Shown here: piece by piece, positions 32,782 to 43,544 of the stretch
Layout: every line of letters starts with the position of its first letter
Numbering within the stretch: position 1 is the first letter of the stretch
Origin: Gracilariopsis chorda
Taxonomy: Eukaryota; Rhodophyta; Florideophyceae; Gracilariales; Gracilariaceae
Assembly: GCA_003194525.1 (NCBI GenBank)
Contig: NBIV01000394.1
Span: 1-52,835 of the forward strand
Length of the DNA stretch: 52,835 bases
Direction of reading: 5' to 3'
Notes under the pieces: generated by a model
The model's database searches: none
Seen by the model: the letters and a program-made list of their open reading frames with translations, nothing else
Told to the model about the DNA's origin: nothing
Position numbers and translations under genes: made by a program

Positions 32782-34956
32782 ATGTCGAGAAATCCCTCCG
32801 ATGCGGAGCCAGTGGTTACGCGTAGTCGCTCCCGCGACAACGCGGACACCTCCGAAGTTCGGTTCGTACACCGTATCCCTATACGGACAAGTTCCAGCCG
32901 TACTGGCGCCGCTTCATCGCGGAATGATACCCCCGACCGGGAACCCCGGAACCTCCTTTTGCCCTCGTTATCACCCCCGCAGGGGAATGCAGCATCGACT
33001 CCGGCTGTTGCCGCAGTGCCCCAGGCACCCCGGCCCGCTCCCGCTGTCGCGGCTTCAAACCCCCGTGGAACGGGCGATAACAACCCCCAGGGGACTCCCC
33101 TGGAATCCCAGGTCCGCGCTCTGTGGGCCGCCCATGACACCCTTGTAGGGGAACTAAAATCCCTCCAAGAGGTGGTCTTGGCAACCCCCGTAAAGGAGGT
33201 CGCCGAGGAACTCCGTATTATACGGTCTGACGTCAACTCCGTGTTGGAGAGTTTGGGACAACCCGCCGCCTTCATCGAAGGAGTTGAAGCCCGATTTGAT
33301 CGGATTGGTGCCCGCCTGGAGACGCTGGAGCAGTTCGTCTTCATGGACAAACCATCCCCGGGTGATCCGGTAAACGAGGCATCGCACAACGACCAGCTTG
33401 CTGGGAAGAAGAAACGCCGTCATCGACGGAAACACCACCGAAAATATTCGGACTCCGATTCTTCGACATCGTCGGACTCATCCCGAAACCATTCGGTTAG
33501 CTCGAGCTCCTCGGACTCCGAGTCGGAGGACGAGAAGCGACGCTACTCCTCCCGCTCGAAGCGGTCATCGGCCACTGAAGGTGTCGTCCGAACCCGCCAG
33601 AAGGGGAGAAGACACCCCGGTCTTCGGGAATTGAAACCGACAAACCCGGATTACCGGAAGCTTTTATCATACCGGTACTACCGGCTCGAAGACTCGTCAC
33701 TTGGACGTACGCCCCGTGGTACGGGAAAGGTGCGAGAATGCATTAAGCGAATGCAGCTCTCGCTCCGCAAACAGTATTTTACTGGAGAGGACCCAGTCCT
33801 AGTACTGGATTTCCTATCGCGCTTTGTAGAGGAGGCCGATATCCTCGGTATGAATGAGGGACAAGCCTATTTGGCTTTACCGTATTTCTTACGGGGAGTG
33901 GCGGAGGACCAATACACCTCTGTCAGAGGATCTTCTCGCGCCTCCGAGGGAGGAGTTACTTGCTGGCCGGAGGCTGTGCAGTATCTTCTGCGCTCCTACG
34001 CCACATACACCGCTATTCAGCAGGCTATCCTCGCTTTGCGAGATACACGCCAGCGTGCTGGAGAGACCGAGACCGATAACTCGGTGCGCCTTAACAAGGC
34101 TTTCCACAGATGTGGTAACGTATACCCCGCTGGGGAGCGCAGTACCATGTTCATCGATAGTCTTGACTCGGCAATCCGGAGTTTAGTTACCCGTTATCGG
34201 GAGGACAACCGGAGGATCACCTATCTCGAGCTGGTCCAACACGCCCGAGCGGAAGGTGATGCACTTCGTGCAAGAACTCCGAACAATCGGTCTAAATCCG
34301 CCAAGGCGTTGTTGCTGGAAAGCGAAGCTTCCTCACTCCCGTTCACCGCGGATGGGAACCCTGGACAGGGATTTGATACCGTGCATTTGGTGCAGGAGGA
34401 TGGTGTGTCGATACCCACAAGTGATCTACCGTCAACGACGGAGATGACCCGTGATACGGGAACGGAAGACCCCATTTTGTACGGTGGTAACAGTCGGGTT
34501 CAACCCCAACGACTCCCGTTTTCAAACGGTCAATCCCGTTATCAACGGCCTGGATGGACTGACACCCGCCCTGCGGTTCGCTTCTCCGATACTCGGAATA
34601 ATAATCCGCGTGTCGCGGTATTGGCTCTGATTTGCCACCTGTGCTATGCCCATGGCCATACCTCACCTCAGTGTATTTGTTCACTGAAGGATATGGCCAA
34701 GGTGGTGGCAAATTATGAGGCCCTCACTCCAGAGGAGAAACGTTCCGTCCCGACGGCTTCCTACCTCCGTGCTAAAACGGACTTCTCCCATGCCCTACCA
34801 CAGACCCCGCGTGCGCGGCAAGCTTCATACACCCCGATTCGGGAGATCACGCAACCATCCGTTGCAGCCCCCGCTTATGCGGATAGAAACCCCCGTCAAC
34901 GGGATGAAGCACTCGTTGTCGAGGAAACCAACCCACCGCCGAAGGCGGAAAACTAA
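32782..34956 (+). CDS. gag of element B (724 residues, intact)
   Basis: The ATG at 32782 is 105 bases after the 5' LTR. Residues 1-210 are disordered (Arg/Pro/Ser) with a coiled-coil stretch near 110-190. A Ser/Asp-rich basic block (SDSDSSTSSDSS) precedes the capsid-like core (RELKPTNPDYRKLLSYRYYRL to HARAEGDALRA, about 285-500). A CX2CX4HX4C zinc knuckle (CHLCYAHGHTSPQC) lies at about 618-631. Gag proteins assemble the virus-like particle and bind the RNA genome. The frame ends GGAAAAC-TAA (34947-34956). Pol follows in the -1 frame, so expression of pol probably needs -1 frameshifting. The C copy of this end (52485-52835) matches. Confidence 0.92.
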   Translation: MSRNPSDAEPVVTRSRSRDNADTSEVRFVHRIPIRTSSSRTGAASSRNDTPDREPRNLLLPSLSPPQGNAASTPAVAAVPQAPRPAPAVAASNPRGTGDNNPQGTPLESQVRALWAAHDTLVGELKSLQEVVLATPVKEVAEELRIIRSDVNSVLESLGQPAAFIEGVEARFDRIGARLETLEQFVFMDKPSPGDPVNEASHNDQLAGKKKRRHRRKHHRKYSDSDSSTSSDSSRNHSVSSSSSDSESEDEKRRYSSRSKRSSATEGVVRTRQKGRRHPGLRELKPTNPDYRKLLSYRYYRLEDSSLGRTPRGTGKVRECIKRMQLSLRKQYFTGEDPVLVLDFLSRFVEEADILGMNEGQAYLALPYFLRGVAEDQYTSVRGSSRASEGGVTCWPEAVQYLLRSYATYTAIQQAILALRDTRQRAGETETDNSVRLNKAFHRCGNVYPAGERSTMFIDSLDSAIRSLVTRYREDNRRITYLELVQHARAEGDALRARTPNNRSKSAKALLLESEASSLPFTADGNPGQGFDTVHLVQEDGVSIPTSDLPSTTEMTRDTGTEDPILYGGNSRVQPQRLPFSNGQSRYQRPGWTDTRPAVRFSDTRNNNPRVAVLALICHLCYAHGHTSPQCICSLKDMAKVVANYEALTPEEKRSVPTASYLRAKTDFSHALPQTPRARQASYTPIREITQPSVAAPAYADRNPRQRDEALVVEETNPPPKAEN

Positions 34957-34981
34957 CTGAGGGAGTCTCCCCTTTGGGAGA
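34947..34981 (+). promoter_or_regulatory. Candidate -1 frameshift site between gag and pol
   Basis: GGAAAAC sits directly before the gag TAA. It is followed after 12 bases by a 6-bp stem-loop (TCTCCC-CTTT-GGGAGA, 34966-34981). Pol is open in the -1 frame through this point. Element A has AAAAAC-TAA at the same place with a CCCCT-AGGGG stem downstream. The heptamer is not a textbook X-XXY-YYZ site, so this is inference. Confidence 0.45.
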
Positions 34982-37900
34982 GGCGTCCTCAAGAACGAGG
35001 CTGTTGGCGCCCGAGGCGTCCTCGCCTCGCTCCCCGGTGAAATTCCTCTCGAGAAAAGACACCGCTGACGCGAACTCTGCGCACCTCGGTGTGTTGCGTC
35101 GCCCGTGGATACAGAGTAAAAATCCCCGGATGCCCAGTAGGGTCTTGGTCTTGGCCAAGCGCAATTATAAGGTCTATGCCGACCTTGGCCTTGATCCCCA
35201 GTTTATGGTGAGGTTTCTCACCGTCCTGGATACAGGTGCAGGCCCCAACTTTGTTGTGGAATCATTGTTACCCCCGCTTGTGCGGTCTCGTATCCGCTCT
35301 AACGCGGTCCCCAACATTTCGGATGCGAACAACAATCCGTTACAAACGGTGGGCACAGTGGACCTCGTCGTGAGACTCGGTACCTCTGTGGTGAAGTTGG
35401 ACTTCATCGTTTGCCATTCATTGGCAGCACCAGTCATACTGGGATGTGATTACTACGACAGATTTGTCGATGCAATCAGGCCCCACCTCAGGCGTGTAGA
35501 ACTTGACGACGGATCGTCGGTTCCGATTGTTCGCCGCCCGCTAAAGCGGTCCTCTCAGAAACAAGTTACGCTCCCTGCTGCGCAGGAACCACCGCCCGCG
35601 TCCCGCGAGTCCACCAAGCTCCGCGTCGCTGCCTCGGTTTCTATACCGGCTGAGTCCCAAGTCTGGGTGCAGGTAAATTCCCGTCAACACGGTCTTTGGG
35701 TTATACAACCCCTCGCCTCGTTGTACGAGAAATCCCAGCTGGCGCTGGCTAGTGGAATTGTCTCCATTTCCCCGGATGTTCCTTTCCGGATATTGGTTGC
35801 CAACCTTGGCAAACACCCCCAGTATCTGGTAAAACACCAAGTAATTGGGAGTGTAACCCCCCATCCTATGGGAATGCTGCCAACGAAGATGACAGCCGCC
35901 GATGTACTCGGAGTTACCACCTCTTCTGAGGAGTTCGCCCCGCCGTCCTATGACGTCAAGTCTAAGGAGGGGGAGGAAACCGCTACTTCAGCGTCGAACA
36001 TACCGAGTAACTCGGAATTGCGAACCACACCTGTTCCACAGGACAATGCTCCATCGAGCAACGACCAGATTGATCCGGAAAAAGCACTTGAAGCGCTGGA
36101 CTTCAGCCACGTGCCAGAGTCGCACCGCGACAAACTACGTACTATGTTACGGGAATTCACCCCAATCTGGGATGGCTCGCTTGGCGAGATTAATGCAACG
36201 GAACACCGGATCGATTTAATCCCCGGTGCGCGACCGGTTGCACAACCCCTTTACAGGGCAGGTCCGAAAGCTCGGGAAGAGGAGCAGTCCCAAGTGGACA
36301 AGATGCTCCGCGCAGGTGTGATTGAGCCCGCTCAATCACCCTGGGCATCCCCAGTTGTACTGGCTTTAAAGGCCGACGGAACCTGGAGGTTCTGTGTCGA
36401 CTACCGCCGGCTCAATGCCGTGACTGTTAGGGACACGTACCCTATCCCTCGTATGGACGAGTGCATTGACTGCCTTGGAGACGCCACCGTGTTCACGGCC
36501 CTTGATGCCAATTGGGGATATTGGCAAGTACCTGTCAGACAGGAGGATCGCGACAAAACCGCATTCACCTGCCACACAGGAACGTACCGCTTCAAGAGGA
36601 TGCCATTTGGGTTAACCAACGCCCCCGCCACCTTTCAGCGTGCAGTAGATATTCTACTCAACCGCTTTAAGTGGCGGAGTTGTCTGGTCTACCTTGATGA
36701 TATTATCATCTTCTCCAACTCGTTGGACGACCATCTCACTCACGTCCGAGACGCGCTGACCGTACTCCGCGATGCGGGAATTACCGTCAAGTTGAGGAAA
36801 TGCGAGTTTCTCACGGATACTGTGAAGTATCTGGGTCACATTATCCGTCCTGGACGGTTAGCGATCGAGAAAGCTCGAGCCAAATCGCTCGTTGAGGCGA
36901 AAGAACCCCGTACTCAAACGGAACTGCGCTCCTTTTTGGGGCTGGTCAACATCTATCGACGGTTTATCCCGAACTTTTCGGATACTGCGGCGCCCCTAAA
37001 CGCGTTGTTACGAAAGGGGAATCCCCTTAAACTGGGAACATTTACCCCCGAACAATCGGAAGCTTTTAACTCCTTGAAGGAGGCTGTCACATCAGCACCA
37101 ATCCTACATCTCCCAAAACTTGGGTTGCCATACTCCGTAGATACGGACTCGAGCGACTACCAAGTCGGGTGTGCTCTTTTTCAAACCACCCCTGAGGGGG
37201 AACGACATCCAATTGGTTATTGGTCGCGATCGCTCAATGTTCATGAGCGGAACTACTCCGTATCGGAGAAAGAGTGCCTCGCCGTCGTATGGGCGATGAC
37301 CACTCTGCGCCCCTACCTTATGGGAGTTCACTTCACCGTGTACACGGATCATTCCTCATTGAGGTGGTTGATGAATATCTCCGACCCGTCGGGACGCCTC
37401 ATGCGCTGGAGACTCCGCCTCGCGGAATATGACTTTCAAGTCATTTATAAAAAGGGTGGGCAGAACACCCAGGCCGACGCTTTGTCGCGGTTACCCACAA
37501 GTGGGGAAGCACTCCCAACGGAGGATGATGAAGTCCCATGTTTCATGGCTATAGACGCGGATGATCCGGAATATGCCGTCGAGGCTAGGCCAGAAAACTG
37601 GGACGAGGATGCTGATTTTGACGAACTACTCGCATCGCGAGATAAATCTGAGAACCCGGTACCGGGAAACGTTGTACCGGTATCACCGGAAGAAATGATC
37701 CGAGAACAATTCGGTGACCCATTCTGTACGAGAATTCGTGCCCGTATCAACGGTGGTGAAGATCTCCCTTTCGGGGTAAACGACAAAGGCTACCTCGTAG
37801 GGAAGGTCGAAGCCCGCCCAAAGATTGTGGTACCACATTCCCTGCAATCGCGGGTGTTACATCTATCACACTACGCCCCCATCGGAGGTCACCCAGGTGG

Positions 37901-40683
37901 GAGGAAACTCTACCTAACCCTGCGAAGGAATTTCTATTGGCCCGCCATGGCGGTGGATTGCTACGCAACTGTGCGGTTCTGTAGCGAATGCGAGAAGAAT
38001 CCCGTCAAGCTCTGCAAAAATGCGAAGAAGATGAAACTATTCCCCGCAAGGGCGCCACTCGAGTTTATCGCAATTGATCTTCTCGGACCACTACTCACCA
38101 CAAAACGTGGAAACACGTTTCTACTTGTCATCACCGACCGCTTTTCTAAGCTGGTACGGACTGTCCCTCTTCGGAGGATAACCGCTCTCACGGTGGCCCA
38201 GGCTCTGGTGACGCACTGGATTTTTGTCTACGGTCCCCCTGTGGAGGTGCTCTCCGATAACCGGTAACAGTTCGTGAGCAAGTTCTTCCAGGATGTTTGT
38301 CGCATCCTGGATGTCAAGAACTTGTTCACGACTACCTACCACCCCCAGTGTAATGGGCAAGTTGAACGGTTTAACCGGACGTTACTCGCGGCGTTACGTT
38401 CCTACGTCGCTGACCACCCAACGAATTGGGATCTCTACGCTGATGCGGTAACCTACGTGTACAATACGCAGGTACACCGGACTACCGGAGTTTCGCCATT
38501 CGAGTTGGTTCTATCTAGACCACCCCCGCCTGTGGCGCTGGAACCCCAAGCTACCTTGGACAATTTCCCATCTGTGGGTATCTACCGGCAGCAATGGAAG
38601 CAATGGCTTTCCAAGCTGGTCCCCGCTGCGCGGAAGTCTATGGCACAGGCCCAAGCCGCTTACAAGCGGGATTTTGACGCTCGCTTGCGAGGAAAGACCC
38701 CCCCGATTCGGGCAAATAACTACGTCTTCATCAGGAAGGAGTACTACAACCCGGAACGGGAGAAGCGTCACAAACTCTCGCCTGTGGCGGATGGACCCTT
38801 CAAGGTCATCTCTGTTAACACCGACACTGTCGTGGTAGAGATGGGCGACACGCACGAACGGATTTCCCGTGATCGTGTTGTCCTTGCCCCTCCTCCCTCA
38901 TCAGAGGTAGTCCTGGATCCAGGCAAACCCGTTTCTACGGACTCTGCAGCACCGGAGCCATCCGGGAGTACTAGGCCTACGGTACTACCACACCCCAGCC
39001 GGGGACTCTCAGACCTACCAAACCTGTCGGATTCACCGGCTCAGCCGGGTAATTCGGGCCTCTCAGCGCCCGCCCCTACCACGCCCGCCCCATTGGCGCG
39101 CATTTATACCCGCCAAGCGGGGAATGTTATCCCTTATCCCGCCGCTCCGTCTAAGGAGGGGGAGGAGAACACTCGTTTTCGGGGATCGATATCGCCGTCG
39201 CAACGGGAAACACACCGTATCATACGGAACACTCACCGTGGAGCACGGGGTATGTCACGCGACACTAATCCCCCGTTCCCGCGCAGTGCTTTGCAACAGG
39301 AACCAGACGCGCAGGCCCCGCAAAAGCGGCAAATACACCGTTTGTCTCGGGAAAACGAGAAGCCTCCCTCCAATACCGCAGCAGCGGAAAGGCAATCGCC
39401 CGATCCATCCCCGGAGGCATCGCCACAAACGCGGAAAATATACCGTGCTACACGGGAAGTTGAAGCGCAACTACCGCACACCCCTGTCAGGGAAGGATCC
39501 CCGATAAGAGAGCATGGTGACCATTGCCCTCAATCCCCTCAGCAGGGCGATGCCTCGAAGCCGCCGTTGGCGGAAGTCCCCGCGGAAGCGATTCAATCAG
39601 GTCGATCAGCCCCGCGCCCTGCGGAAAAGAGGCGCCCAGATACACCAGCGCCGCTGGGAAATCCCCACAGCCCTCCTGGGGAATAAAGGCAGCCAAGCCG
39701 CAGCCGAAGGTTCAGGCCCTGGCCTGCAAGCGCCGGAAACGCCTCCCATCTTCGACGGAATTGAAACCCCCGTTCCGGGGAATAATTTGCGCCACCTCCC
39801 GCTACGCTGCGGGGAAGAACCAAGGAACTCGGAAAAAGCGCACGCCATTGCACGCTTGAAACCGGTCATACCGGACGCTGCTCCTCCGCGTGGAGACGGT
39901 GCACCGCACTTAGCGGCCAAGCCCCTGAAAAGGGTGTCATCGCCACCTGCCCGGCACCCCCCAAAGGGGAATTTTGACCAAAATACCGGTGTACCGGAGT
40001 TAGCCCCAGGCAACCCGTCAGTAGCCGGGGACACCACGGCATCGCCGGAACGTATGGTGCAGAGCGCTCGTGCGCCTGGCAGGGAGGCGGTTTGCCACCC
40101 AATCACTGTGTCGCACGGGACCCCCCAGGGGATTGTGGAAATGCCGATTCCGCAGGAGCGGTCATCTTCCCGCAAACTCGCGGTTCGTGAGCTCAACCGC
40201 GAAGGCGGAGCCCAAGTACCCCGCCGACTGGCGGTTCGCCCGCAATACCGCGAAAGCGGAAATGAACCTGCCCCAATGGGGAATGACTTGCCGGTGAAAA
40301 CCGTGGCACCACACACCCTCTTGAGGGATATCTTCCCGCATGAGCAGCGGCGGCTATCACAGTGCACGGCAACGCCGGAGTTATCGCCGAACACCCTGCT
40401 AAGGGACATTATACTGCACAGCGGGCAGCCCCCGCAAGGAAGTACAACCACCACCGGGCACGGCCAGCAGGTCTACGAACGAGAGTTCGTAGTAGACCGA
40501 CTTGTCGGACACACCTGGGACCAGGATGGTATTCTACAATACCGCGTCCGCTGGTACGGGTACGACCCCAGTGGGGATACGTGGGAGCCAATTGAACACC
40601 TCCCACGGTCGCAGGTCCTGCGATACCACCGTCAAACGGGAACTGCAGCCCCAGCCACGCTGGTTAATGCCCAAGTTGGGTAA
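34957..40683 (+). pseudogene. pol of element B: protease, RT, RNase H, integrase, linker, chromodomain
   Basis: The frame has no in-frame ATG until well inside, consistent with a gag-pol fusion. Protease VLDTGAGPNF (about 35224); RT with MPFGLTNAPATF and YLDDIIIF (about 36690); RNase H with VDTDSSDYQVG and YTDHSSLRWL; integrase zinc finger HLSHYAP..GGHPGG..C..C (about 37860-37990), Asp in IAIDLLG, Asp in VLSDN, Glu in GQVERFNR; GPF-type C-terminus (VADGPFKVI). A Pro-rich linker of about 480 residues follows, then a chromodomain (FVVDRLVGHTW, VRWYGYDPSGDTWEP) ending at 40683. Lesions: TAA at 38265-38267, where C has a Lys codon, and one extra base at about 39682-39686 (GGGGAATAAAGG versus GGGGAAAAAGG in C), moving the rest to another frame. 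Confidence 0.92.
35225..35872. other. Sample of the dense stem-loop array of the A/B/C family
   Basis: Stem-loops read by eye in 650 bases: 35225 CCTG-GATA-CAGG; 35274 CCGC-TTGT-GCGG; 35337 CCGTT-ACA-AACGG; 35412 TGCCA-TTCAT-TGGCA; 35430 CCAGT-CAT-ACTGG; 35456 CGACA-GATT-TGTCG; 35507 CGACG-GAT-CGTCG; 35574 CCTGC-TGC-GCAGG; 35656 CCCA-AGTC-TGGG; 35717 CTCGT-TGT-ACGAG; 35735 CCAGC-TGGC-GCTGG; 35797 TTGCCA-ACCT-TGGCAA; 35860 CCCAT-CCT-ATGGG. For loops of 2-5, random sequence would give about three 5-bp stems here; at least nine are seen. Confidence 0.8.
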
Positions 40684-40874
40684 CGTTGCCGCGCGAGCGG
40701 AGAGCGATAGGAAAGGATAACAAGGCAAGGTCCGTCGAAGACGGGGAACTCAACCGAGAAGCACCGTTCTGAACGGGAAAGTTTATTCAAGGGAGCAGCT
40801 AGCTCCCTTGAATACTACACTACACTAAATGCCATAGCCAGGGAAAGAAGAACCAGGAAACTGGACTAGAGATT

Positions 40875-42662
40875 TCACTCACCCCCATCGTCCGGGGTGT
40901 AACCACTAGCAAGGCGGTAGGCCAACGCGTCCGCTATGGTGGTGAAATCCCCCGATAATTCGGCAGCGCTAAGACCGGCACCCCGGAGGAAACGTGCGAT
41001 GATCACATTTTCATTCGCCGTCACCCCGCTGGGGATAGAAGGTCCGGCACTTGCCGCCGAAGGGTCAGCAGCCGGCTCGGCCGGAGATACCCCCTCTGAG
41101 AAAGCTTCCGCGCTAGCGCCGGTTTTCTCTACGTCCATCTCCCCGGGTTCTTCCGGTTAGTTATCGACCATTGGGTCATCCCCGCCGTATGTGCGGTAGT
41201 AGTCGTCAGAATCGACGTACCCCACCGGGTGGTCTTCCGGCACATGCCGGGGCGTATCGCGAAGCTCGCGCGCCTCCTCGGAGGAATTTTCCCGGAACTC
41301 CAAGGGGTCGACGTAGATAAAATCCCCCGCAAGGGCGGTGTTTCTACCGAGTCCCGGACCACCGGTGTTACCGCTGCCGCCATCCAGACGACCGCTTTGC
41401 TCCAGCGGGACCTCACTCCAGCTAACGCTGTCGATGTACCCAAGTAATTGGAGGACCTCTTCATTGTTGGACTGGCCCCCAAGGGGGATGCGAAGATCCA
41501 GGTTTCGGATCGCTGCCCGCACACGCGGTTGAAGGAACCAGAGACGATACTGGTCGTACGCCTCGTTGAGGATATAAGCCGCAGTGCGGGCTGCCCACTC
41601 CGTAACCACTACGGACCACAACCCCGACCGGGGATCCTGCATGAGCAGCGAACCGAGGTACGTAAGTACCGGCGGGAGTTCTATGTAGCAACCCCGGCAG
41701 GCTTCATGGAAGCGCCACCACTCGGGGAGTGCTACATACCGACCTAGTCGGTGAGGCGGCGCAATCCGCTCTATCTCCACGTTCTGATACGGGATAAAAT
41801 ACCCGAATCGGGATCGCCAAAGCCGCTCGTAGCGGATGAAGTTTTGGAGAAAGTTGGACCAGTATTGCCAGGGAAGGTACCTGAACTCCGCCCGATTAAT
41901 CGGTCGCTCCCATCAAAGGGCTTCTTGCCGCGCTGCGGGGAAATTCCTCCAAGCGAGGGTCTCGAGGCGGAACAGGTTCTTGCCATACCCAATCTCCCCG
42001 CGAGTGCGGAAGTAGCTAACGTCAAAGCCAAACTCCGGTGGGGCCGGTACATCGAATGGAGCGCGGCTCTGCCGTTGGTACGCCATGCGCGTCAACGCGG
42101 TCTGCGCCGCAGCGACGGTCTCGCCCGAATTTCTTCGGAGGTGGTGACGCGGAATCGCAATCCGGTGACGCCAATCCCACGATGTGGTGACTGCTCTGGG
42201 CAGATCCCCCGGAAGGGTGTCTGACCCATCCGCATAAGCGGTGACCAATCCCTCATTGAGGACAGCGACCGGGTGAAACCACGGGGCAAGGCGCAGGCGC
42301 GACGCGTGATTCCGATTCATCGGGTTGAGCCCCACCAGGGTGTTGTAGGTTGGCCAGCTGGACACCGGAGTGGTTCCGGAGGACACCACCGAAGGTGGTA
42401 GTGCAAAGGGATGGTCGGCTGCGGCAGCCATATTCCCCGGTTGTACCGGATTTCGATCGCCCTGAGGCAGGGGAACTGACCGGAAACCGGTGTTGTATTG
42501 CCCGAGAAGTCTCGGAGGTTGGCTGTGGTTGTTGATGTTGTTGTCGTCGTTCATTTCTCCCTTGTCGAGGGTGGCTGTTGTTGTCGTTTGTGCGCTTGGT
42601 GACTCTGAGGCAGAGGGATTTACCGGAGAACCAGAGACAGAGCACGCGCTTTTATCACCCAT
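40875..42662 (-). pseudogene. Antisense ORF of element B (about 596 codons, two stops)
   Basis: The ATG at 42662 is 45 bases inside the polypurine tract. One frame runs opposite to pol down to TGA at 40875, with stops at 41913-41915 (TGA, also present in C) and 41157-41159 (TAA, absent from C). The N-terminus is disordered and Asn/Ser/Thr-rich. The middle is rich in Trp, Tyr and Arg (VALPEWWRFHE, FGFDVSYFRTRGEIGYG). The tail is acidic (DSDDYYRTYGGD). No signal peptide, membrane helix or known domain was seen. Antisense ORFs in this position are known from some plant gypsy elements (such as Grande), but I cannot link them by sequence. A promoter reading inward from the 3' LTR would be needed. 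Confidence 0.65.
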
Positions 42663-42706
42663 TTTCGTCTGGGAATCCTCCGCGTCCGCGGTCGTTTTCC
42701 CGTCTT

Positions 42707-42717
42707 AGGGGGGGATA
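42707..42717 (+). promoter_or_regulatory. Polypurine tract of element B
   Basis: AGGGGGGGA plus TA lies directly before the 3' LTR and would prime plus-strand synthesis. Confidence 0.8.
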
Positions 42718-43544
42718 TGAAGTGCAACGCCCTCAGGGAGGGATTCTGGGTACTTGAACGCTTTCCCGATATTATCGGTTGTGTAGTGTGTATATGAACT
42801 ACGCCCCACTATGGTGGATATGGACACGTGGGACACGTTTTTGGGTCGATTGGCGGTTGGCCACAGTAGTGGATGTTGCCACGAAATGTGGAGTATTTTA
42901 GTTATTATTATTTATTATTTTCACACCCATTTCTGGGAAGCTAGTACTTTGTGCGACGGCGCACTGCCGTCGCACCAGTAAACCTTCCCCAACCAGGGAC
43001 CCCAACCTGGGGAATTAGCTCTAGTTGTTGCCGCTTGCGCGCGTACTCTGCTCCTCCTTGGAGGGAAACGCCGTAAACCACGGGACATCTAACCCCCTTG
43101 CACATCTAAAGAAGCTCATTTTTGGGAGTATAATTGTTCCAATCATATTGGTGTTTCGCCCTGTATAGGGAATCCTGTCCACCGGCATTGCCGTATCTGT
43201 TCGTCGCTCTCGCGACTCAAATCGTCCTCTCTTCCTCCTCTTCGCCCTTTCTTTTCCCCCTTTTTAGGGTAGCACCTCCCGCTATCCACGGCCCTCGTGT
43301 GCGCATCCGCTCACACACCCCCACTTACGTGGAAACATACCTCTACTGAGGATCACACCCCGCTCAAGCGGATACCGATTCTTCGCCTTCACCTCCCTGC
43401 GCCAGTCGCGACAGGTGTCCCTGGTCTTACAAACCGGCTTCGCTGTGACACCTCTGGGAGGGCTCTACCCAACTGGGTTCACCTCGTGAGAGGAAGATCC
43501 CGAACGTCTTTCGGTGTTTTTCCCCTTTTGGGCATTGCACCACA
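42718..43544 (+). repeat. 3' LTR of element B
   Basis: 827 bp, same ends as the 5' LTR (TGAAGTGC...CACCACA). The following five bases are AATAT, not the GACTT found before the 5' LTR. Confidence 0.95.

Larger units (their letters stand above)
31850..43544 (+). mobile_element. Element B: full-length chromodomain Ty3/gypsy retrotransposon (11.7 kb)
   Basis: Two 827-bp LTRs bound it. The order is 5' LTR, primer site, gag, pol (protease, RT, RNase H, integrase, long linker, chromodomain), antisense ORF, polypurine tract, 3' LTR. The LTRs differ at roughly 2% of positions by eye. Gag is intact. Pol has one stop and one frameshift. It is nearly identical to C, and both are distant relatives of A. 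Confidence 0.95.

Noticed and set aside
35225..35872. Reading the stem-loops as intrinsic transcription terminators
   Set aside because: They lie inside coding frames, lack following T-runs, and the genome is eukaryotic.
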